A stretch of 64,000 nucleotides of DNA from Hyperoplus lanceolatus (Eukaryota; Chordata; Actinopteri; Uranoscopiformes; Ammodytidae), in the NCBI GenBank assembly GCA_026929865.2, contig CM049397.1, forward strand, positions 6,119,001 through 6,183,000, given 5' to 3'. Shown piece after piece: positions 33,863-47,436 of this stretch. The position numbers and the translations under genes were made by a program. Every line of letters begins with the position of its first letter. The stretch's first letter is position 1. The notes beneath the pieces were generated by a model that was not told the origin of the DNA, did not search any database, and worked only from the letters and a program-made list of their open reading frames with translations.

Positions 33863-35550
33863 GCAACAGAGCTGGATGTGAGCTCCAGATTAAAGCTCAC
33901 AGTATAGGCTTGCCTAGGTATGGCTACCTAAATAGAAGACTTTTGCTCAGTGTTTGACAGCCTATATAGAAGCAGCCATATTGAACTCCAACAGGACAAA
34001 AGGACGAACCGACACCAGCCTTCCAATACCAAATGCATGCTATTCAAACGCCTGACCTCACGGTGTACCAAACATACCATATGTCTCAAATGTGTATTGG
34101 GATGTTACTGTACAATATGTCAATAGAATGGACAATGGAGAGTGGAAATAATCTCACAGGTTCAGTTAAATCTAATCGGGCAGAGCTTAGGTAAGGAAAG
34201 AGATATGCTATATATGTTCATTTATGAAATGTCGAGATAGTAGCTGTAAATGGTTAGTTCAGAATATATCCAGCATTTGTAGCACCATCTGTGGCTTGCA
34301 TTTAGGATTCATCACTTGGTGTCATTTAGGTCCCTCTTCGTTTCCATGAGAGAAACTTGGTTGCAGTCATCAATCCTCCACTCCGAATACACCCTCTGAT
34401 TGCAAGTACACTGCCCAAAATGATCCAGGGATGGTGAAACATTGGATGCCAATTGGCTAAGGCAATCGGCCCTCAGTGCCCTGCCAAAAACACTCTCCTT
34501 TTTTTCCATCTAACTTTAGCCATGGTTATTGTCATTAGATTTGGACCCTTAAGTCTTAAGTTAAGATGTTTCAAGTTGCTAACCCCATTAGCCTATTTGC
34601 TAAATGTGTATCATGCACCATTGGTAGGCTTTGTTATTTAAGATCATTTTACCTACTCTTTTAATCTTTATGTGGGCTCCTAAACATTTCTAAACAACTT
34701 GTTATTTGGTCCCGCCCCTCATCATTTAACTCCACCAATGAGATTATTTCTGCCTCCAGAGTAGCACTCATTTTGAGAAATGTGTGTAAAACGTATATAT
34801 ATCAGCGAATGTCTCTTTTAGCCCATCTACTTCCATCCTATCACCAAGCACTTTGACCATGAATCTGCTTTCATATTCATATTCCAGCCTCAAGATGCTT
34901 CCTGTTTCGAGGGTGTGTGTTGAATATAATATAAGCTCCCGAAAATGTATAAGCATTGTTTCTGAGAATACGTTTTCTTTTTAAATATTGAGATTAATTC
35001 ATTTGAAAATATCATCCTTCTTTTTTCTCATTGTCATGCATCTTGTTAAATTCCTTTGCTGTTGTATAGTAGTTTGTAGCTTTTGTATTGTTCATAGCGT
35101 TTGCTTAACCACTACATTTGTCATTATTGAGTATTTGAAAATTTTCACCCCAATGGAAATTGCCAAACTTTGATTAACGATAATGCTAAACTTTATCTTA
35201 ACTATTGGAGACCATAATCCATTTGCATAAACATTGTATTTGTATTGTATAATACATTGTGAGGCCCATAAAAGCAATGGTAAGCTTGAAGACACATGAG
35301 GTAACTCGTTATTAGAATTTATAGTGTTGTTTTGGGTCTTGTACACCATTCATGATTCACAACCATTTTATTTGACCAGAGTTTCCTGAAGTTTATTAAT
35401 AAAAAGCAAACTGATTGCCAAAGTAATTTGTTCAATTTCAAGCTCTTTAGCCATACGTTATAATGTCATTAAGTTGCAACACAACCCTTGAAACCAGCTG
35501 TGTGTGTGTGTTTGTCTCTGCTATGAAATAAAATTTCCATTATAAAAGTC
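33863..35550 (+). other. olfml2a: olfml2a 3' UTR
   Basis: About 1.7 kb of AT-rich sequence without coding signs follows the stop codon. AATAAA hexamers occur at 35398-35403 and 35527-35532. The second is followed by a T/G-rich stretch and is the more likely cleavage signal. The exact end is inferred. Confidence 0.5.
35527..35532 (+). terminator. Candidate olfml2a polyadenylation signal AATAAA
   Basis: Canonical hexamer 1.66 kb after the stop codon, followed within 30-50 bases by TCTATTGTGATGC. An alternative proximal AATAAA lies at 35398. Confidence 0.5.
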
Positions 35551-36262
35551 TATTGTGATGCTTATAAGTCAATCTGCAGTGACCCAGTAAATTCCATGGG
35601 ATAACGCCCTTGCCCCACCTTGTGTTAAAGGGCTAAAGACCGGTGACTCAGATCTTCTGATTTCTGATTAACAAATCTCTCATGATCTGTGTTTATTTAC
35701 TGGAGTAAAGGTCACCCTGCTCTGCGTGATCCCAAATCCCAAAATACACCAAAAGGAGCAGCCCTGATTCATGGAAAATAAAGGCATGGCTGCATGATTT
35801 CTTTGGCTGGGGGATTTTTTTTTTTAAATCAAGCTCTGAGTCATGCAATTCTGTAGGGAGACATTGAAATATAGGCTCAAGGGTGGGTGTGGTAGTGTCG
35901 ACGCATGTGGTCCTCATTTTCAGTTAAATCAACTCCCCAATTTCTATTTAAAGGAGATCTCAGTGTGCACCGGTGTTATTTTACAACCAGATAATGGAAG
36001 ATCATTAATGAGGGGCAGTGCAAGGCCATGTCTATGCTACAGCGCAGCACTAATGGTGTGTCCAATCATCAATTCTGTCACGGAATAGGTTGACATGTTG
36101 CAATGGAACAATGCTGTCCAGGCTAGCAGTGGTGATCAACACTGACAATTCACATGACCTATAGCATGCTTTGGTCCCCAGCGCCTCATGGCTAACACAC
36201 AAAGGCTCTCCTGTTGCTAAAACCCAGGTCTCTAACTTGATGCTGTTCACATCAGCAGGGCC

Positions 36263-36284
36263 TCTTCTTCTTCTTCTTCTTCTT
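36263..36284. repeat. (TTC)n microsatellite
   Basis: Short CTTCTTCTTC run of about seven units. Confidence 0.8.
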
Positions 36285-36850
36285 CATCACTGTCATCACA
36301 TACTTATCATGTGTAGCGCATGTCCTCACAGTGCCCTTCACATGAAAAGCTTTTGTCCCTATGTCACACGCCAATGTGAACATCACAAACGGCATTATTA
36401 AGCCGTATCATTCATGTTCAACCGCTAATTGGGTTAATGTAGGAAGGGGGCTCTCCTCCATGCTGTGACAAAGTTTTGAGCACGGATTGGATCATGTAGC
36501 GCTGATTATGCTAAGAATGCTTGACTTACAGTAATTCAAATTATTCAATTATTCAAAATGTCACTTGCTTTTGGGGTTAATCTGGTTATTAGCTTGATAT
36601 ATGGGACATGACTTTTACACGTCCTCCTGAAATGCTTTACCACTTATTTTAAGCTCTGGAGGGTTCAAGACAAAAATCCATAATGTTTAAAGTGTCAGAC
36701 TTTTGCCTTGCCTAAGTGTACTGCACATTCTCAAATTCTTATTAGGAAAATAATTTAAGTTCAAGGTTTCAACTTTTGCTGAACGCGTTAATTTTTTAAT
36801 TCAGATCTAAACATGACACCAGAAAGGTCCCAACAAAACTAGCTAGAGTA

Positions 36851-37794
36851 GGGGAGAACGGGGGAAGTAGGCACACGTTTTACTCTAGTGAGAATTGCTT
36901 ATCACTTAAACATCTTTCAATAGTCATTCCATATTAAATTGAAGCTTAAGGTGTTGGCTTGAAATGTGTACCCCTCACTTTTTCTATCTTATTGTAATAA
37001 AGAAGAAATTAATCATCAAAGACACCCTTACACATTGTGACAACCAACCCCATCAAGGGGTCGGTTGTCAAACACTATGGGGTTGTTTGTCACAATGTAA
37101 TCTTAATGGGAATAATCTTAAAAAGAAGGCAAGAAAGTAGAACTAAATTTGAAAGTTCAATTACATTGTCAAGTTGACAAATAGGCCTACATAACTTAAT
37201 TTAGCCTTGGCAGCTGGTCTAGTTTGGGATGCACTGGGTTGTTTTGATTTTGTTGCCCTTCTTTCTTTTGCATGCTAGCTGCCTTTTCCTGCTCTATTCT
37301 TTCCTTCTCTGGGGTGTCAGTGAGGATACAGCTTTACAATTTATTTCGTTATTGGGTTCCTTTTCTGGCTGCAGCCTTGAGATAACATGTGACAACCAAC
37401 CCCCCAAAAAATTTGACGACCAACCCCAACTTGAATTTCTTGCTAGCATCAAGGCCAAAAACCATCTGACAACTAATTAGCTTGCTAACCACAATCTAAA
37501 CTATAGTTTACCCTACACACTTTTTATGGGTAACAAGTTTTTTGTTATGAACCCATTGTGTGAAAGCCTAGAAGAAAAATACTGAGGAGCTAAATATTTT
37601 CAATTTGACATGAAAAACACAAACAGTCATCTCACCTCAAATTGAGCAGTCTAACTCCAAGGAAGGCTATGTAGGTTACCCCTGATCCCAATTCTGGATA
37701 TTTACATATAAAAATTTCACAGACAGCACCTTCTGGTTCCGAGATATAACGAGTGTGACGACCAACCCGTGTGACAAATTACCCCGTTCTCCCC
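36851..37794. mobile_element. 944-bp DNA-transposon derivative with GGGGAGAACGGGG termini
   Basis: The first 13 bases GGGGAGAACGGGG are the exact inverse of the last 13, and TA borders both sides (36849-36850, 37795-37796). Inside is a repeated motif, TGTGACAACCAACCCC or its inverse, at about 37037, 37062, 37082, 37389, 37415 and 37753. The pair at 37037-37097 forms a nested palindrome. No long frame. The terminal GGGGAGA is shared with the element at 22842. Confidence 0.72.
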
Positions 37795-40700
37795 TATATG
37801 GCTAGATAAAAAGTCTGAGTCACTAAAGTTGTTCCTATGGGGTCCGTGAATATCTGTACCAAATTCCATGTGAGCCTGTCATATACTTGGCCCAAACCTT
37901 TCACTCAAAAATAAAATCATCTACCCAAGGGATCACAGAAGTCATTTGGAGACAATCACCCGAGGAACATGAATGTCCCTGCGAAATGTATTGGTCATGC
38001 ATTAGTCTGGACAGTCTGAAAGTAATTTGGCATGATGGCTTAATGGTTAGCACAAGACGTCTCCTGACTTGATATTGTAGAATCAAAACCTAGTTGGACA
38101 AGGCTCTATACAGGAATTACCTGTGTGAAATGTTGCTCTTTATACATCCTGATTTATTTGTAAGCAATCGTATCTAGTGAGAATCACAGCCAAATTAGCT
38201 TGTTTCAAGAAAGATAAAGCTCATACTTAAAACGTTATCACTTCTAACCTGAGGGCATTCAACTGCAGTGCCGGACCCCCTCACAGTCCTCTGCTACACA
38301 GAGGTATTTACTCTCCCACTACGGGGACCTTGTATTGGATCATCTACCCACATTCACAGATACACACCCATCATTGCAACAATTCAACAGGACCCCTGTG
38401 CATTAGTCTCATTATAGACATAAAAAGTCTAAACATCCAGCCAATAATAGACCAGAATACTGAGGTGGGGACTCTTATCACATGATGTAAGTAAGTTTCC
38501 AAGAAAGCCGAAGTGAAACATTTGAGCTGTTGTATTTATACTCTCTTTTGCAGCTATGTCTCTGTCTGTACTGCCCAAAGCATGTGTTGTTGTGAGGTAA
38601 AAGCATGACTCTTAACTTTGTGCTTTTTTTAAAATGTATTCAATGAGGGATTCAGAACTTAATTCAGATCAGACACCTGATTAATTTGATTTGGAAAGTG
38701 ATGACACTGTATATCTGTCTAGGCATTCATTATTGTTACTCAGTTGAAATACTTTCAAATGGATTAAAATGTGTTGAGGGTGCCCATGATGGCTGTAGCT
38801 TAGGAATCCAAAGAAAAACATTTAGGACTTGGGACTTTATCTGGCACTCTACTGACTGACTCAAGGCTTGAATCAGGACTTCACAGCCCAAAGGTGATGA
38901 TTACTTGTGACTTGGAAAAACCGCTGACTTTGTCCCAATGCCACCAGAATAATTCTGAGGGTTAAAAACAAGACATTACATGTTTGACGTTGATTTCTGG
39001 TTTGCTTCAAATCAAATGAGATTTTCTATTACAAGCCTCTAGTTGTTTTTGCTGTTGTTTTTATTTTGCAAATGTAACAAATCAAATCATCCTGGAGCAT
39101 TCTGTGTACATATCCTTTTTGCACAGGTTGAGGAAAAGAAGGTAAAAAGTGTGACAAGTTTTTCCCATGGATCTCGTAGAGGAATTAGAAGGACGCTGTA
39201 AGGTTAGATTTGGACCCCTATATGCAGTAACACACTGCAAACACATTCTCCAAATGAAACAATGTGTCAACGGAAATGGAGCCCGTGACAACCCAAGTGT
39301 TGACAGAATGCAGAGAACTTCATTGTGACTTTAATTAGGAGGCTATTTCCTTCAACAGTCCCTCAACAGAAAGAGTTGTCTTGACAGGATGTAAGAGGAG
39401 AGCGTGCAGAGCAAACATGCAAGCCCCATCCTTTTTTTCAAAGGGGAAACTTATGCATGGCCAACCTTCCTTAGCTCAATCCTCCTTAGCCTTATGAAAT
39501 CCCATGTGTAAAATAAAGCCCATGGGTCTAATACGCAATAACTATCCAATTATGAAGTCTCCAAGCTTGTCTATGGGAGCTGGCACTCGCTCAATAATGT
39601 CCCATGTCTTCTTTTTTTGTTGGCCGAGTGGGGCTTTCCCTAAGGTTTAGGCTAGTGACCGAGGAGCACACCAAAGAAGGCCCTTTGTACAAGAAACAAT
39701 GGAGGCCTTTGGAAATGATGGAGGAGGAGGAGTGGCTGTGTCGGGACCTCGCATCAACATTTTGTAGCAAGAGGCACCAGACGTAAATGCCACCAAAACG
39801 CCCACACATCTTTGGCATGTGATCGGAGGCCAAACAATTCAGGCTATAAAACTAATCTCAACAAAGATTACTCACACGCGCACATCATACACCAAATAGA
39901 TGAACAAGTCATCTTGATGACACATTGATCTCTTTTGCCCTTGCTTCATTCTATCGGAATACAATAAAGTCTCTCAGCCGAGATGATGAGATAACAGGTA
40001 ATCTGGCAAAAATATTTGAAGCCATAAATAAAACAACAAACGCAAATCTAGCATGCCTTTTCCAACAGATATGTTTTAACGTTTTTGGCAAAGGGAGGGA
40101 ACCCCATCTGTTCACTATGGTGACAGCAAAATAAATCAGGCAACAAACAATAGAAGCTGCATGCATCTGGACAAAATTCCCTATAGTGTTTTATCTTGTA
40201 AAAATGAAATTTCTAGATATGTGAAAAGGAAAGTAAACTGAGCATGAAGCAATGCCGTGGCTTTACATTCCACCAGTGCCATCCATTCAAGGCTGCTTCA
40301 AAGTGTTAATATTGAGTGAATGCACTGCCAGACACTGGCTCACAAACACTGCTGCTGACAAGAGGTGAGGGCATCTGTCCTCCACATTTCTTCCCAAAAA
40401 GCAGACATTCACTGGAGCTATATCAACATTTTGGCTTTAGTGTTGTCATAATTAATTTTGTTTTGTTTTCTCCCCATGCAATTCATTGCTTTGTGCCCTT
40501 ACGCTCTTCGTTACATTTTTTTTTTACATAAGCCCATCGCAGGAATGCACCCCTTTAAAATTAATCTGAGGACACTTTATCATGTCCGAATCAACACTCG
40601 AGACACGGCAAAGTCTTACATTTACTTTCAACGTGGCACAAGTCGGAATTATTACTGATCAGATCCAAGTTAAGACTACTGTTGAAATTGTATTCAACCC

Positions 40701-40837
40701 TAGCTGCAGAATGTACACTGTGAAAATAAGTATGCTTTTGATCTCATATATGCTCCAAGAAACTAAATCACTATCCATCTACAATGACTCACTTCTGTTA
40801 AAGGAGAGGAAACTCCTTCTATCAGTGGAAATGGTCT

Positions 40838-41764
40838 GTGGACATTTTTAATTTTCAAGGACTTTTTTTTCCAACAGATTTTGATTCTGTTATTTTTCTT
40901 TACAGCAACAATACAATGTCTCTCTTTCTATGCTACCATAATTATGCAGACGACACACAAATTTACATAACCATATCACCAGGAGACTACAGTCCGATAC
41001 AGGCACTGAGTAAGTGCATTGAACAAATCAATGATTGGATGTGCCAAAATGTCCTTCAATTAAACAACGATAAAACTGAAGTAATTGTCTTTGGTGCCAA
41101 AGATGAACAATTAAAAGTCAGCGCACAGCTTACATCCGTTATGTTAGAAACCACACCCCAAGCCAGGAATCTTGGTGTTGTTGTAGACTCCGACTTGAAT
41201 TTCAAGAAACACTTAAAATCAATTAATAAATCAGCCTACTACCACCTAAAAAACATATCAAGAATTAAAGGGCTTATGTCTCAGCAAGATTTAGAAAAAC
41301 TTGTCCATGCATTTATCTTTAGTAGACTTGACTACTGTAACAGTGTCCTTGCTGGCCTTCCAAAAAAATCTATCAGACAGATTCAGCTAATTCAGAACGC
41401 TGCTGCTCGAGTCCTCACTAGGACCAAAAAAGTAGATCACATTACCCCAGTTCTGAGGTCTTTACACTGGCTTCCAGTCACTCAAAGAATTGATTTCAAA
41501 ATACTGATGTTGGTTTATAAAGCACTAAATGGTTTAGGACCAAAATACATTACTGATATGCTGATACGTTATGAACCGTCCAGAGCCCTTAGGTCGTCTG
41601 GGACAGGTCTACTTACAGTCCCTAGAGTTAGGACTAAACAAGGAGAAGCAGCTTTTAGTTATTATGCACCAAACATATGGAACAAACTCCCAGAGAACTT
41701 GAGGTCTGCTGCAACTCTCAGTTCTTTTAAATCGAGTCTGAAGACTTTTTTGTTTCCATTTTAA
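40838..41764 (+). CDS. L2-clade LINE ORF2 C-terminal fragment
   Basis: Open frame of 308 codons, but homology starts only near residue 33 (YADDTQIYI, the catalytic reverse-transcriptase box); the first residues come from flanking DNA. It continues through INDWMCQNVLQLNNDKTEVI, ARNLGVVVDSDLNF, FSRLDYCNSVLAGLPKKSIR, LRSLHWLPVTQRIDFKIL and the C-terminal APNIWNKLPENLRS, typical of fish L2-like elements. The endonuclease and most fingers/palm motifs are missing, so it is not functional alone. Confidence 0.85.
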   Translation: MDIFNFQGLFFPTDFDSVIFLYSNNTMSLFLCYHNYADDTQIYITISPGDYSPIQALSKCIEQINDWMCQNVLQLNNDKTEVIVFGAKDEQLKVSAQLTSVMLETTPQARNLGVVVDSDLNFKKHLKSINKSAYYHLKNISRIKGLMSQQDLEKLVHAFIFSRLDYCNSVLAGLPKKSIRQIQLIQNAAARVLTRTKKVDHITPVLRSLHWLPVTQRIDFKILMLVYKALNGLGPKYITDMLIRYEPSRALRSSGTGLLTVPRVRTKQGEAAFSYYAPNIWNKLPENLRSAATLSSFKSSLKTFLFPF

Positions 41765-41912
41765 CCTGCAATTTTCATTTTATTTGCTTTTAAATGTTTT
41801 TAAATCGAGTTTTATAATGTGTATTGTGTATTCTAATCTTGCCCCTGTAAAGCACTTTGAGTGGCCTTGTGTCTGAATTGTGCTATATAAATAAACTTGC
41901 CTTGCCTTGCCT
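40905..41912 (+). mobile_element. 5'-truncated L2-clade LINE, copy 1
   Basis: Contains the end of the reverse transcriptase frame and a 3' tail with CCCCTGTAAAGCACTTTGAG, GTGCTATATAAATAAAC and short (TTGCC)n repeats, the L2/Maui-type 3' end of fish. The left edge is approximate: recognisable homology begins just before the YADD motif. Confidence 0.85.
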
Positions 41913-43146
41913 ATCTATCTTGACAAAGGCGATGGGCTATACATTCTGTGCACACATAATGGCCATTGATGAAGTCTTCAATGACAAAATACTGGTCTAA
42001 AGTAGTGAGACTGCATCCTCTTTGTCAATTCAACAAAAACCATCACTTTAACAGAGAGGTGAAACCATCAAAATCACATATTCCATGCACGGAAAGGAGA
42101 TTTGTGTGCTCATACGTCACCTTTGAAATATCAGTTTGAAGGTCCAGTCATGAGCTTGTTCTGGCGCTCTCAACCACATTCCAGTGTGCAATGGCAAAAA
42201 GCTCAGTTTCTACCTACTGATAAAAAAAACTGAGATGTGGCTGGCAGTAGAACTCAAGTTAAGATCATTTTGTCAATATACAGTGATGTTAATACGACGT
42301 ACAATATTTATGAATTGATAAACATGATAAACATAAATGACGTTCCTTTCCATGAAAAAAATGAATTGAAGAGTGTTCATTTTACATCACATTCAAGTCA
42401 TTTTTTGTACATGTTCTGTTCTGGCGTTTGGTCATATATTTGAATTGCGGTTTGCGGTACATTTATTATCCCCCCCTATCTGTGTTATTACTGTTGTGTT
42501 TTTGTTCAGCTCCAGCAGTAACCCCATGGTCTCCCCAGAGCATGGATTCATGTTTCATTGTACATACATCCCATTCTAAACGCTGCAGGCTAACTACAAG
42601 ACTTTATCACACTACATGATGTCACTCGGTGTGGCTATCACAGTGACTTTCCTAAACACACAAACAGTATTGTCTTAAGAGAGAGAGAACAAATGAGCCT
42701 CCATTAGTGTGCATTAATCATCACGCCATCCCACTCTAGCAATAACCCAAAGCCACAATGATGAGTCTTTTACGAGGCAGAAACAGTTGAGTTAGCCAGA
42801 GAGACATCCCCTTGAAAAAAAAATCTACAAATTACTTCCAGACCGCATTTATAATGGGCACACCTTCTTATGTATACAGTATCCTTATTAAAGACCAGAC
42901 ACTGTAGGTCACTACGGTAAAATGAGGGTGTTAAATTATAGACGTCACTGTGAAACTACCAGCAGTTGATTACTGACATTAAAACAGTTATTTATTTTGT
43001 TTCAGGAATGTTTGAATAAATATGTACATAAATGTGGCAATATTTAATTTATTATAAGTAGACTACGTTTGCTTTTCTTTAACTACTAAAATATAGATGT
43101 TGGATAATCCAAATTTAGAATCTTTGTCTCTTTTTTTTACCACACA

Positions 43147-43350
43147 TTAAAGGGATAGTTCCGTATTTTTAAAGCTGACGTAGGCCTACTTATGCATAGT
43201 TAAGTCTGTTACCTTATAGAGACAGCTGTCAGTTCAGTCATTCTAAAGAGTTTGGAAGAGACGTTTAGCTAGAGCAGAAGTCAGCATTGTACTGCTGCAG
43301 AGGGGGCCAGCAGAAACACGTTTTTATGGCCACGTTATACAGAAAAGACT
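43147..43350. repeat. MITE-like repeat, copy 2 (TTAAAGGGATAGTTC family)
   Basis: Starts with the same TTAAAGGGATAGTTC and ACTTATGCATAGTTAAGTCT-GTTACC block as the copy at 824. The right boundary is uncertain; GGGGGCCAGCAGAAACACG corresponds to the GGGGGCCAGCAG-like part of copy 1. Confidence 0.5.
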
Positions 43351-44829
43351 TTGGATACTGCCTTTCTTCACTTATTCAATAAAAAAATACTATGAACAGG
43401 CCTAGAAAAAGGATTTTCGGTGTGATTTTAAGAAGAAAATGTATCATCAATTAGAGAACCAACAACATATGAACACATCCTAATGTAATAACCTTCAGAA
43501 TATTGCCAAGGAATTATTATGGAGAAGTTTACACGTTTCAAAGACACACCACCAACCAGAAAACCTAATAATGCAATCAACACAGTCACACAGTAACAGC
43601 TGCCCTTGGCTGGCACTACAGCCCCAGAGTGAGCCCTGCCATCCGTCATACTGCCACACCCATCACCAGAGCAGACGCCAGCTCTAATAAGGCCCAATAT
43701 CAACACCGGTTTGCAGCTGTCGGTGTGTGTGGGGGGTGTTGAGCTCATCGGAAACAGGATGGATTTGTTCTAAATGTCAGAAAAAACTTCACAGCTGTCG
43801 AAGAGTTGACTGACGGACAGGGCCATCCCACGTACAAGTCACAACCAATTAGAAAAATAAAGGAAACTGAATGTGTAGACATAATGGGACCAGGATAGAT
43901 ATTACCAACATTTGCATAGTTATTAAAAATTTCTAAAAAAAAAAACCATACCAAAAAAACTTTTTTTTACGGAGCGATGTCTCAAGTTGATGCACTTGTT
44001 ACCAGAAGATTGATAAATAGAGGTGGCATTAACGGCACTCAAGTGTTCTAGTATGCACTTTAGTGCACACATCTTCATTCAAATGCCCTTCATACAGTAC
44101 GTATGTCTGTAAATGAACGCCTTGCCTTTTGTATGCCCCAACATTCAGTATACTGATTTTGAGGTCAATAAAGGTTTTGTTCGTGTCTGTGCTAAACACC
44201 TCTGAGTAACAACCAGAAGACTTTCACATGGTTGTGCTTCGGGGGGGGGTTCCCTTCCCCGTCCAGTGTGGCCCTGGAGTTAGATTGAGGGGCAACTGGG
44301 GGGTTGATGATCACAGGTTGAGTTGGGTGAAGTTAGGTTGGTAAATAGTGGGCGTGGCTTCTCCCCTTTTTTGAACATAGGTTATCAAAAAGGTGGAGAC
44401 AGAGAAAAAGAGAGACCTATCTGTCACTTGGGGTAGCCATATTAATGTTGAAAAAAAAACATCAAAAAGTGCATTTTTGCAGGTGACCTTTAATACATTT
44501 ATAAAGCTTTCTAAGGTTGCATTGCTGTTTATAAAACATGCTTTGATTCTCTATTCTACCTTTCACTTCATTTTAGAGTCTCTAGAGAGTTTTGTATTTA
44601 TTTTTCATTTTTATGAACTGCACAGAAAGTGAATTTCCTTTTTGCAGAGATGTCCTTTTGATCTAGGCTCTTGTTGGTGTGGTGCCATGCAATGCCCAGA
44701 CATACTTGACATTCAGGACAAAGCCAGCTTGCTTCTCCCCTGCCTGGCCTTGAGGAATGCTGGCAGGGTGACAGCAGTAGTCCCAAATCTAATAAAGAAT
44801 GTGGCCATTGTAGTGACACGGCTCAGATA

Positions 44830-44868
44830 TTCTTCTTCTTCTTCTTCTTCTTCTTCTTCTTCTTCTTG
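44830..44868. repeat. (CTT)n microsatellite
   Basis: About 13 uninterrupted TTC/CTT units. Confidence 0.9.
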
Positions 44869-46674
44869 TATCCTGCACCACCACCACCGCTGCATTGCTC
44901 AGTCCACAGACAGCTGTTGTCTGGAGGGCTAAAGGCTACAACACATAGTTTTGTCCAGCATTCACACACACTCACTCACTCACACACACACAGGCTTTAT
45001 TCATCAGACAATACCAGAGGGGACTTCTGGAAGTGATCGGGGGAGAGAGAGTTTGAACACATTAAATCAAAGATGACAACGAGGAGAAATCTGGGAAGAA
45101 ATAAACTGGTTCTGCCCTCAACGTGTTAAGTGCTTTTTTAAAGAGGCTGTTCTGTTGACACCCATGATGGCCTTACTCGGGTAAAATATCCCACGACAGT
45201 CAAACACAGTGAATCAAACAGGTGTCCTTTCAGTGTGTACTTTGCATGAGTCTGGACAGTTCTACATTTCAAGAAGCATTTCAAGAGGAGATGAAGCGAT
45301 TACCATGTCACGCTATCTGAGAGCGATCAGCACCACACATGTCATGAGCCTGTTTCATCTGTTCTCTAAGGGCTTGATCTACAAAGATCCAAAAATAAAG
45401 AGTGCTGGAGCATTAAAATACACTTGGGGGTTTTGTGGCGAAATCCAGTTTGCACAGATTATCATTTTCCTTCTGTGGCCAAAAGAAAAATCATTAAGCA
45501 CTGCTCAATATTGTCCTTGGAAGGTGTATGGTGATACATTAACTGCACTGGAATGTTGCAGTTAATTGAATTATCCCCACCCGCTCTAATCCTTCTGTAT
45601 GGATGCTTAATTTGAGCTCTAATTACCATTTATTTATATGTTTGACCATTTTTAGAAATATCAATGAACTCAAAAAACAATGTCTTTGATAAAGAAACCC
45701 AAAAAAAACTCTTGACAGCAGATGTGATGCGTTGAGGCCAACTGCTGCTTCCATCCATTCCAGTGTGGTGGTGTCAGAAGGGGAATACCCAGTGTCTAAT
45801 CCCCCCTCCCCCACCCAAACCCCCCAGGCTGCTTCACACACTCCAGAGGTGCGGATCACTTTCACCGCTGGATCGGTCCAGTTCAAGTTAGGCCCTTTTT
45901 TCATTACACTTAAAGCCTACCACATCCACAGGGACCTTCTCGCATGTTCAACACCTAACGCTGCCTCTCACAGATGTCAAATTACCAGCGCTCAAACTCT
46001 GGAGCAACGGACAAAACGCAGCTGACCATGTTTTGTGAAACATGAGGTGAGGTGGGTTTTTTCTTGTTCTCTATAACGTTATGAAATGTTAAAGGTGGAG
46101 GCTAATATTTAGGTGGAGGCTTCCAATAAGCCCACTGGGTTTTTTTGGTCTCTCCCTGTACAATAGCTGTTTGTTATCTTTATCATTTGGGACATTTTAA
46201 ATTGTGCAAATTAAAAAACATGGGGTGAGGTGCATTACGGCACCATAATGACTCATGCTTTGTTTGGATGGATAATGTATAGGCGCATGTATCTCACAGC
46301 AAATTGTGCTTCATGTTCCAAAATCAAACACTGTTGTTTACATTTGGGATCATCTGGGTTCAAGATGTGGTTTATCTAATGAGTAGGGAATGTACACCCT
46401 ATGTCCGGCCTTGAACACGGACGTACTGTAAGGCGAGACACTGCAGGCAAAACATACTTTCGTCAGATAGTGCCACGATGGAGAGCAGCGAGTCATTGTT
46501 CACGGGCACAGAGTTTATGGCACTCTTTACTGCAAAGCTGAATGACTGGCAGACCTGTGTTATGAACTGCGTATATTGTTTAAGTGATTGCTGTATGAAT
46601 ATAGAATGATTTAACTCTTTAAAATATCACTTACCTCTCCTTCAAGGTGTTTATTAGACTAAACCTTGTCTGTT

Positions 46675-46918
46675 TGCTTAGTTAATAAGCATTAACTAAG
46701 CTTTATTAACTAATTGTAATGCTTAAAGCTTTAACTCAGCATTAGTTAACTTAGCATAGTTTATGTTTAACAAAGCATTAACTTACTGTTAACAACTAAG
46801 CATTAACATTTAGTTAATGTTGTTTAAGCATTTACTACACCTTCACTGAATGTAAACAGCATTACCTAGGCATTAACTAACAGTTCATTGTTGTAGCCTT
46901 ACTGTAAAGTGTTACCAT
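46675..46918. repeat. TTAAC/AGCATTAAC-rich repeat ending in a TTACTGTAAAGTGTTACC terminus
   Basis: About 240 bp built from irregular repeats of TTAGTTAA and AGCATTAAC. It ends ACTGTAAAGTGTTACC, the inverse of GGTAACACTTTACAGT, an end I recall from fish DNA elements. The left terminus is not clear. Confidence 0.5.
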
Positions 46919-47436
46919 TCTTCTTCTAGATAAGGGATGGGAAAAGAGGCGCCCTGGTTTCCGGCATGGCAGTGATTTCAGCCATAGGATCAGACAGCCA
47001 TGCCAAGCATATCAGTGAGAGGAGTCCAGTGTCTGTCTCCCACCAGGCTCAATGATAAAGAGTCAAATATATGAAAGTAGATTCTGGGCCAGATGTTGGC
47101 ACAGCGCGCTTCATTTCACTTGTAAAACAGGGAGGAAAAGAAGAGTGAAGCATGAATAAAGCATGAAGAATTCCAGCACATTCTTTGGTGAGGAATATAG
47201 TCATGGTTGTCTGATGAAGGAAATGGCAGCAGGAGTGGATACGGAGGTGTCTGCAGAGGACACTTTGAGATAAACCGAACAATAATGTTTGTGCGGAACA
47301 CACAGATATTTGATTAAAGGAAGGATCTGTGATGTTTTTCCTTTCAACTATTGAACGTGACAGGTCATACAATAACACACAGTTCTTCAACCAGGAAGTG
47401 TTTTTTTTTTCAGAGAATACAAATACATGTAGTTAC

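Noticed and set aside
45732-46025. 97-codon plus-strand Thr/Pro-rich frame
   Set aside because: No splice sites, no recognisable domain, flanked by unremarkable intergenic sequence.
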